Of a DNA stretch of 64,000 nt, positions 58,837-64,000 are shown piece after piece. Numbering within the stretch: position 1 is the stretch's first letter; every line of letters begins with the position of its first letter. Source of the DNA: Oerskovia paurometabola (GTDB taxonomy: Bacteria; Actinomycetota; Actinomycetes; Actinomycetales; Cellulomonadaceae); contig NZ_JAFBBV010000001.1 of the NCBI RefSeq assembly GCF_016907365.1, positions 2,728,001-2,792,000 of the forward strand. Reading direction: 5' to 3'. Position numbers and translations under genes: made by a program. The notes beneath the pieces are model-generated. The model saw only the letters and a list, made by a program, of their open reading frames with translations, ran no database searches and was not told the origin of the DNA.

Positions 58837-60057
58837 TCAGGAACCGATCGCTGCCTGGATGTCGGCGATCATCTTGTCCCAGGTGGTGATCGGGTCGGCA
58901 CCGCCGACGATCGCTGCCTCGGTCACGCCCCAGAAGCTCCACACGGAAGCCATCTCGGGGATCGAGGGCATGGGCAGGGCGTCAGCACCGACGGCACGGA
59001 AGCCGGCGATGATCGGGTCCTCCGCGGCGGCCTTGTCAGCCGAGACGGTGAGGGCCGGCGAACGGTTGCCCGCCTTGTACAGGGCCGTCTGGGCCTCCTC
59101 GGTCGAGAGGAAGTTGACGAGGAAGTCGTTGGCGACGAGCGCGTTCTTGCTCTGGTTGCTGAGGTAGAAGCCCTGCACGCCCACGAACGGCTGCGCGGTC
59201 TGGCCACCGGCGCTCGGGATCGGGTCGATCGCGAGGTCCAGGCCCTCGAAGGACTCGATCATCCACGGGCCGCCGACGATGAAGGGCGACTCGCCGTTCT
59301 TGAAGGCCTCGACCGCGATGTCGTACGTCGTGTCCTGGCTGAGCGTGCCGGCTGCGCCCTGCGCACCGAGCCACGTCGCAAACGCCTGGCCCTCGGGGCC
59401 GCCCATCGCGAGCTCGGAGCTGTAGGAGCCGTCCTCGTTCTGCGCGAACACGGGGGCGCCGAACGACGTCTGGAACGGGTAGTGCGTGTAGGGGTCACCC
59501 TTGGCGCCGTCCGACTGGACGAGGATCGGGAACTTGGTCCCGGCGGCCTGGCCGGCGGCGACGGCCTCGTCCCACGTGGCGGGGGCGGTCGCGGCGAGCG
59601 CGGTGTTGCGGATCAGGGCGATGTTCTCGGTCGCGTAGGGCAGGCCGTAGACCTGGCCGTCCTGCGTGAAGGCCTCGATCGAGACCTTCTCGAACTCGGC
59701 GGCCTTGTCGCCCAGCTCGAGCGGTGCGACGACACCGTTGGTCGTGAACTCGCCGAGCCAGTCGTGCGCGCCGACCGTGATGTCGGGGCCCTTGCCCGTC
59801 GGGACCTGCGCGAGGAAGTCCGCGCGGATGTCGTCGAAGTTCTTGAGGACGACCTCGACCTTGGTGCCGGTCTCGGTCTCGAAGGCCTTCGCGGCATCGG
59901 TGACCGCGGCCTGGCGGGTCTCGTCGACCCAGACCGTCAGCGCACCAGTCGTGTCCTCGGACCCCGTGGTGGGGTCGTCTCCGCTACCGCCGCCGGAGCA
60001 GGCTGTGAGCGCCAGCGTGGTGCCGAGCGCTGCGGCAAGAAGGATGCTCCGTCGCAT
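58837..60057 (-). CDS. maltodextrin-type substrate-binding lipoprotein
   Basis: 406 residues from ATG 60057 (GGGAG upstream). Signal peptide with lipobox LTAC (Cys about 20), then a type 1 SBP fold: GALTVWVDETRQAAVTDAAKAFE, DITVGAHDWLGEF, YGLPYATENIALI, PFIVGGPWMIESF. First gene of the operon under LacI-type operators. No ATPase gene is present, so a shared MsiK-like ATPase is likely. Confidence 0.92.
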   Translation of the reverse strand: MRRSILLAAALGTTLALTACSGGGSGDDPTTGSEDTTGALTVWVDETRQAAVTDAAKAFETETGTKVEVVLKNFDDIRADFLAQVPTGKGPDITVGAHDWLGEFTTNGVVAPLELGDKAAEFEKVSIEAFTQDGQVYGLPYATENIALIRNTALAATAPATWDEAVAAGQAAGTKFPILVQSDGAKGDPYTHYPFQTSFGAPVFAQNEDGSYSSELAMGGPEGQAFATWLGAQGAAGTLSQDTTYDIAVEAFKNGESPFIVGGPWMIESFEGLDLAIDPIPSAGGQTAQPFVGVQGFYLSNQSKNALVANDFLVNFLSTEEAQTALYKAGNRSPALTVSADKAAAEDPIIAGFRAVGADALPMPSIPEMASVWSFWGVTEAAIVGGADPITTWDKMIADIQAAIGS

Positions 60058-60155
60058 CTGAGTCACTCCCAAGCAATCGAGATGTCAGCCGAGGGTGGCG
60101 AACCTGCCCTCCTCGGCCCTGATGGGGACGACCGTACGACGCCGGGTAGCCATGA

Positions 60156-60193
60156 TGCAAGCGCTTGCGGTAACTTTCATGCAACGCATTGCA
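60156..60193. promoter_or_regulatory. two LacI-type operators in the divergent promoter region
   Basis: GCAAGCGCTTGC (60157-60168) is a perfect palindrome; TGCAACGCATTGCA (60180-60193) is a near-palindrome. Centres are 24 bp apart. They lie between the binding-protein gene and the LacI gene, so both would be controlled. Confidence 0.85.
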
Positions 60194-60274
60194 CATCACG
60201 GTGAAACAGCTCATCGCGCACCGCCTCCGGGACTGCGACATCCAGCCCGCGAGCAACCAGGACGAGGAGGTCCG

Positions 60275-61333
60275 GTGTCCCCTACACTCCCCCACGTGCG
60301 TACCCGTCTCACAGATCTGGCCGAGCAGGCCGGCGTCAGTACTGCGACGGTCTCGCGCGTCCTCAACGGCAAGGTCGGCGTTGCGAGCGAGACGCGCCAG
60401 GCCGTCCTCGCCGCTCTCGACCTCCTCGGGTACGAACGCCCGGAGAAGCTCCGCAACCGTTCCGCCGGCCTGGTCGGCCTGATCGTCCCGGAGCTGACGA
60501 ACCCCGTCTTCCCCGCGTTCGCCCAGGTCGTCGAGTCCCTGCTCTCGGAGCACGGCTACACGCCCCTGCTGTGCACGCAGTCGCCGGGCGGCACCACCGA
60601 GGACGAGTACGTCGAGATGCTGCTCGACCACGCGGTCGACGGCATCGTCTTCATCTCCGGCCTCCACGCCGACACCCAGGCCAGCCACGAGCGCTACGAG
60701 CGCCTGCGCAGCCGCGGCATGCCGATCGTGCTCGTCAACGGCTACGCACCGGGCGTGGACGCCCCGTTCGTCTCGCCCGACGACGTCGCGAGCGTCGAGC
60801 TCTCGGTGCGCCACCTGCAGTCGCTGGGGCACCGCAAGATCGGTCTCGCGATCGGTCCGGGACGCTTCGTCCCGGCCCAGCGCAAGCTGGCGAGCTTCGC
60901 GGACTCCCTCGTGCGGCACGGGCTGGTCGACGACGCCGACCAGGCCTCCGAGCACATCGTGGTCACGCTCTTCACGGTCGAGGGCGGGCAGGCCGCGGCC
61001 GGCGAGCTCATCGACTCGGGACACACCGCGATCGTGTGCGGCTCGGACCTCATGGCGCTCGGCGCCATCCGTGCCGCACGGTCGCGCGGGCTACGCGTCC
61101 CCGAGGACGTGTCGGTCGTCGGCTACGACGACTCGCCGCTCATCGCGTTCACGGACCCGCCGCTCACGACCGTGCGCCAGCCGGTCGCCGCGATGGGCCA
61201 GGCGGCCATCAGCGCGCTGCTCACGGAGATCTCCGGCGACCGGGCGCCCCGGTCGGAGCTGTTGTTCCAGCCGGAGCTGATCGTGCGCGGGTCGACGGGC
61301 GCCGCGCCGAGCGGTCGACTCGACAACCCCTAG
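60275..61333 (+). CDS. LacI-family transcriptional regulator
   Basis: 352 residues from GTG 60275 with GAGGAGG upstream (frame open from 60095). HTH at about 10-30 (LTDLAEQAGVSTATVSRVLNG), hinge helix, then a sugar-binding periplasmic-type domain (GLVGLIVPELTNPVFPAFAQVVE to DVSVVGYDDSPLIAFTDPPLTTVRQP). Probably represses the maltodextrin genes on either side via the GCAAGCGCTTGC boxes; the inducer is presumably a maltose-type sugar. Confidence 0.93.
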   Translation: MSPTLPHVRTRLTDLAEQAGVSTATVSRVLNGKVGVASETRQAVLAALDLLGYERPEKLRNRSAGLVGLIVPELTNPVFPAFAQVVESLLSEHGYTPLLCTQSPGGTTEDEYVEMLLDHAVDGIVFISGLHADTQASHERYERLRSRGMPIVLVNGYAPGVDAPFVSPDDVASVELSVRHLQSLGHRKIGLAIGPGRFVPAQRKLASFADSLVRHGLVDDADQASEHIVVTLFTVEGGQAAAGELIDSGHTAIVCGSDLMALGAIRAARSRGLRVPEDVSVVGYDDSPLIAFTDPPLTTVRQPVAAMGQAAISALLTEISGDRAPRSELLFQPELIVRGSTGAAPSGRLDNP

Positions 61334-61335
61334 CC

Positions 61336-61347
61336 GCAAGCGCTTAC
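61336..61347. promoter_or_regulatory. third LacI-type operator
   Basis: GCAAGCGCTTAC, 11 of 12 bases as in the 60157 box. It lies in the 197-bp gap between the LacI gene and the GH13 alpha-glucosidase gene, which suggests the latter has its own regulated promoter. Confidence 0.75.
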
Positions 61348-61530
61348 ACTCGGACGACGGCTCGACGCGACAGCCCTTCTGTCGCGCCCTCGGTCGCCGT
61401 TCCGGTGATCCCCGAGGCGCTCGCGCCCGGATCCCCGCTCGGACCGTCGTACCGCAGCCGGTGCACGGCCCGGCGCCACCCAGAACTCGCAGCACCCAGC
61501 CACACCCCGCACAGTGAGGACCTGTACTCC

Positions 61531-63336
61531 ATGTCTCGTATCGATTCGACCACGGCGCCCGAGGTCGACTCCGCCACGGCGCTCACCGCCACCCAGCTCG
61601 TCCACGCCGCCCACGAGGGCCCGGGCGAGTGGTGGCGCGACGCCGTGATCTACCAGGTCTACCCGCGCTCCTTCGCGGACGGCAACGGCGACGGGATCGG
61701 CGACCTGCCCGGGGTGACCGCCCGCCTGCCGCACCTCAAGGCGCTCGGGATCGACGCCGTCTGGCTCTCGCCCTTCTACCGCTCGCCCCAGAAGGACGCC
61801 GGCTACGACGTCTCCGACTACCGCGACGTCGACCCGCTGTTCGGCACGCTCGCCGACTTCGACGAGATGCTCGCGAAGGCCCACGAGATGGGCATCCGCG
61901 TCATCGTCGACGTCGTCCCGAACCACACGTCGGACCAGCACGCCTGGTTCGTCGAGGCGCTCGCCGCCCCCGAGGGCTCGCCCGAGCGTGCCCGCTACCT
62001 GTTCCGCGAGGGCAAGGGCGAGAACGGCGAGCTGCCCCCGAACAACTGGCAGTCGATCTTCGGCGGCCCGGCCTGGACCCGTGTGACCGCTGGCGCGGAC
62101 GCGCACGTCGTGACCGGCGCCGAGGGCGAGGTGCCCGGCCAGTGGTACCTGCACATGTTCGACTCGACCCAGCCCGACCTCGACTGGAGCAACCCCGAGG
62201 TCCGCGCCGAGTTCGAGGACGTCCTGCGCTTCTGGCTCGACAAGGGTGTGGACGGTTTCCGCATCGACGTCGCGCACGGCATGGTCAAGCAGGACGGTCT
62301 GCCCGACTGGGACGGCACCGTCTCGATGGTCGAGGGCACCGACACGGGCGCCCCCGAGGACGGCTCGACCGGCGCCGGCAACTCCGGCCCCATGTTCGAC
62401 CAGGACGGCGTGCACGACATCTACCGCGCCTGGCACAAGGTCCTCGCCGAGTACGACGGCGACCGCGCCCTCGTCGCCGAGGCCTGGGTCGAGCCGCTCT
62501 CGCGACTGGCACGCTACGTGCGCCCCGACGAGATGCACCAGGCCTTCAACTTCTCGTTCCTCACCACGGCCTGGGACGCCGCCCCGCTGCGCGCTGTCGT
62601 CGCCGCGTCGCTCAACGCGTCCGACGAGGTCGGCGCGCCCACCACCTGGGTGCTGTCGAACCACGACGTCGTGCGCCACCCCTCGCGCCTGGGCCTGGCC
62701 GAGCCGGGCCTGCGCCCCAACGGGATCTTCGCGCACGAGCCCCAGCCCGACGAGGAGCTCGGCCTGCGCCGGGCCCGCGCCGCGAGCCTGCTCATGCTCG
62801 GCCTGCCGGGCAGCTCCTACCTGTACCAGGGCGAGGAGCTCGGGCTGCCCGAGCACACGTCGCTGCCGAACGAGGTCCGCGAGGACCCCGCGTTCTTCCG
62901 CACCGAGGGCGCCGAGGCGGGCCGCGACGGCTGCCGCGTGCCGCTCCCCTGGTCGGCCGAGGCCCCCGGCCTCGGGTTCGGCCCCACGGGCAAGACCTGG
63001 CTCCCCCAGCCCGAGTCCTACAAGGCCCTCGCGGCCGACGCGCAGTACGGCGTCGCCGGCTCGACGTTCGAGATGTACAAGGCCGCGCTCGAGATCCGCA
63101 AGGCCGAGAACCTCGGCGCGGGCTCGCTCGCCTGGGTCGACGCCTACGCGGACTCGACCGACGTGATCGCGTTCCGCAACGGCGACGTGGTGGTCCTGGC
63201 GAACCTGGGCTCCGAGCCCGTCGTCCTGCCCCGCGGCGCGCAGGTGCTGGTCGAGAGCGGACCCACGTTCTCCGACCGCAGCGCCGACCCGCAGGTGCGC
63301 GTGCCCTCCGACACCACGGTGTGGTTCCGCGCGTGA
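61531..63336 (+). CDS. GH13 alpha-glucosidase
   Basis: 601 residues, cytosolic. VIYQVYPRSFADGNGDGIGDL start, then DVVPNH (127-132), GFRIDVAH with nucleophile D246, AEAWVE with acid E317, and SNHDV (378-379). The GDGIGDL calcium-loop and length fit oligo-1,6-glucosidase or alpha-glucosidase (AglA/MalL type). It would finish maltodextrin breakdown to glucose. A strong terminator follows. Confidence 0.92.
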   Translation: MSRIDSTTAPEVDSATALTATQLVHAAHEGPGEWWRDAVIYQVYPRSFADGNGDGIGDLPGVTARLPHLKALGIDAVWLSPFYRSPQKDAGYDVSDYRDVDPLFGTLADFDEMLAKAHEMGIRVIVDVVPNHTSDQHAWFVEALAAPEGSPERARYLFREGKGENGELPPNNWQSIFGGPAWTRVTAGADAHVVTGAEGEVPGQWYLHMFDSTQPDLDWSNPEVRAEFEDVLRFWLDKGVDGFRIDVAHGMVKQDGLPDWDGTVSMVEGTDTGAPEDGSTGAGNSGPMFDQDGVHDIYRAWHKVLAEYDGDRALVAEAWVEPLSRLARYVRPDEMHQAFNFSFLTTAWDAAPLRAVVAASLNASDEVGAPTTWVLSNHDVVRHPSRLGLAEPGLRPNGIFAHEPQPDEELGLRRARAASLLMLGLPGSSYLYQGEELGLPEHTSLPNEVREDPAFFRTEGAEAGRDGCRVPLPWSAEAPGLGFGPTGKTWLPQPESYKALAADAQYGVAGSTFEMYKAALEIRKAENLGAGSLAWVDAYADSTDVIAFRNGDVVVLANLGSEPVVLPRGAQVLVESGPTFSDRSADPQVRVPSDTTVWFRA

Positions 63337-63365
63337 CCTGGTAGCCCGGGCTGCCCGACGGCCCG

Positions 63366-63419
63366 CACGACGACGGCCCGGTACCGGAGGATCTCCTCCG
63401 GCGCCGGGCCGTCGTCGTG
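63366..63419. terminator. bidirectional terminator
   Basis: 16-bp perfect stem (63366-63381 with 63404-63419), with an inner CCGGAGGATCTCCTCCGG dyad. Between the converging alpha-glucosidase and dus genes. Confidence 0.88.
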
Positions 63420-63431
63420 CCTGCCGTGGCC

Positions 63432-64000
63432 TCAGCCGCCGGAGACGCTCAGCTCGGCCTCGCGCAGCTTCTCCTCGAACTCCTCGGAGAGCTCGCGCGA
63501 GTCGAGCCAGCCGTACGGCAGGTGTGGCTTCTTGGGCGAGCCGGCGCGGCCGCGCTGCCCCTCGGCGGCCTCGCCCGGGTAGGGCTGGTCGAGGTCGAGC
63601 GCGTCGAGCTTGCCCCGCAGCTCGTCGAGCGTCGAGACCATCGCGAGACCCTGACGCGCCTCGCCGCCCACCGCATAGCCCTTGAGGTACCAGGCCATGT
63701 GCTTGCGCAGGTCCCGCATCCCCTTGCCCTCGTCCCCGCCGAAGTACTCGATCATGAGCTCGCCGTGGCGGTAGATGGTCTCGGCGACCTCGCGCAGGCC
63801 GGGCGTCACGCGCGCGTCCGAGCCGGAGAAGGCCGCGGCCAGGTCCGCGAAGAGCCAGGGCCGCCCCTGGCACCCGCGCCCGACGACGACGCCGTCGCAT
63901 CCCGTCTCCCGCACCATGCGCACGGCGTCCTCGGCCGACCAGATGTCGCCGTTGCCGAGGACCGGGATCTCGGTCACGGTCTCCTTGAGGCGCGCGATGG
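63432..64000 (-). CDS. dus: tRNA-dihydrouridine synthase, C-terminal part
   Basis: The gene runs off the window at its 5' end (codons continue to 64000). The visible part has IPVLGNGDIWSAEDA, then TGCDGVVVGRGCQGRPWLF, the FMN-phosphate site of Dus TIM barrels, and a helical C-terminal domain with GMRDLRKHMAWYLKGY. It reduces uridines in tRNA D-loops. DusB type is likely. Confidence 0.92.
   Translation of the reverse strand, partial: IARLKETVTEIPVLGNGDIWSAEDAVRMVRETGCDGVVVGRGCQGRPWLFADLAAAFSGSDARVTPGLREVAETIYRHGELMIEYFGGDEGKGMRDLRKHMAWYLKGYAVGGEARQGLAMVSTLDELRGKLDALDLDQPYPGEAAEGQRGRAGSPKKPHLPYGWLDSRELSEEFEEKLREAELSVSGG

Overview
The window is high-GC (about 70% or more) DNA from an actinobacterium. 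Gene content (DUF3145, PAS-ANTAR, DUF1206 and HTTM proteins, a GH13/maltodextrin cluster, an IdeR/DtxR-type iron box, a mycobacterial-type SOS box) fits Micrococcales, most like Promicromonosporaceae or Cellulomonadaceae (Cellulosimicrobium-like). The genus is inference. The chromosome is interrupted by one apparently complete siphovirus prophage of about 40.6 kb.

Left chromosomal flank (1-4.8 kb): the end of an HTTM membrane protein, DUF3145, peptide deformylase, a DUF1206 membrane protein, DUF488, a small membrane protein and a PAS-ANTAR regulator.

Prophage (4803-45425): a 44-bp direct repeat bounds it. The right copy is the 3' part of an intact minus-strand tRNA-Met(CAT) gene; the left copy is an orphan tRNA fragment. 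From left to right: integrase, ImmA/IrrE peptidase and an HTH repressor (minus strand); a repressor operator array; Cro-like and Xis-like genes; a tightly overlapping early operon (ParB-like, RusA, DnaQ-like exonuclease, replication wHTH protein, zinc-ribbon proteins); HNH nuclease; a two-gene insertion (cytosolic protein plus four-TM protein) that resembles lambda RexA/RexB; TerS, TerL, portal, MuF, scaffold, capsid, connectors, tail terminator, tail tube, tail chaperones with a -1 frameshift, tape measure and tail-tip genes; a lysis cassette of two M23 peptidases around a holin candidate; then an accessory end. The accessory end holds a reverse-strand membrane protein between two matching hairpins, a 532-residue protein with a HEPN RNxxxH motif, small genes behind a perfect LexA box, and a plasmid-like DUF2637/HTH pair next to attR.

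Right chromosomal flank (45.4-64 kb): tRNA-Met, a conserved hypothetical gene, tRNA-Asn, DNA primase, two AraC regulators around a VOC protein, a siderophore-type binding lipoprotein behind two iron boxes, dGTPase, a metallophosphoesterase, and an alpha-glucan locus. That locus has a binding protein, two permeases and a GH13 enzyme on the minus strand, divergent from a LacI regulator and a second GH13 alpha-glucosidase, with LacI-type operators in front of both units. The window ends inside a tRNA-dihydrouridine synthase gene.

The prophage carries three separate candidate anti-phage or lysogenic-conversion loci: the RexAB-like pair, the HEPN protein and the reverse-strand membrane protein. 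Both endolysins have a strong Shine-Dalgarno site and in-frame ATG exactly at the linker before the C-terminal domain, which suggests the free wall-binding domain is made separately. All family assignments come from reading motifs; no database search was run.
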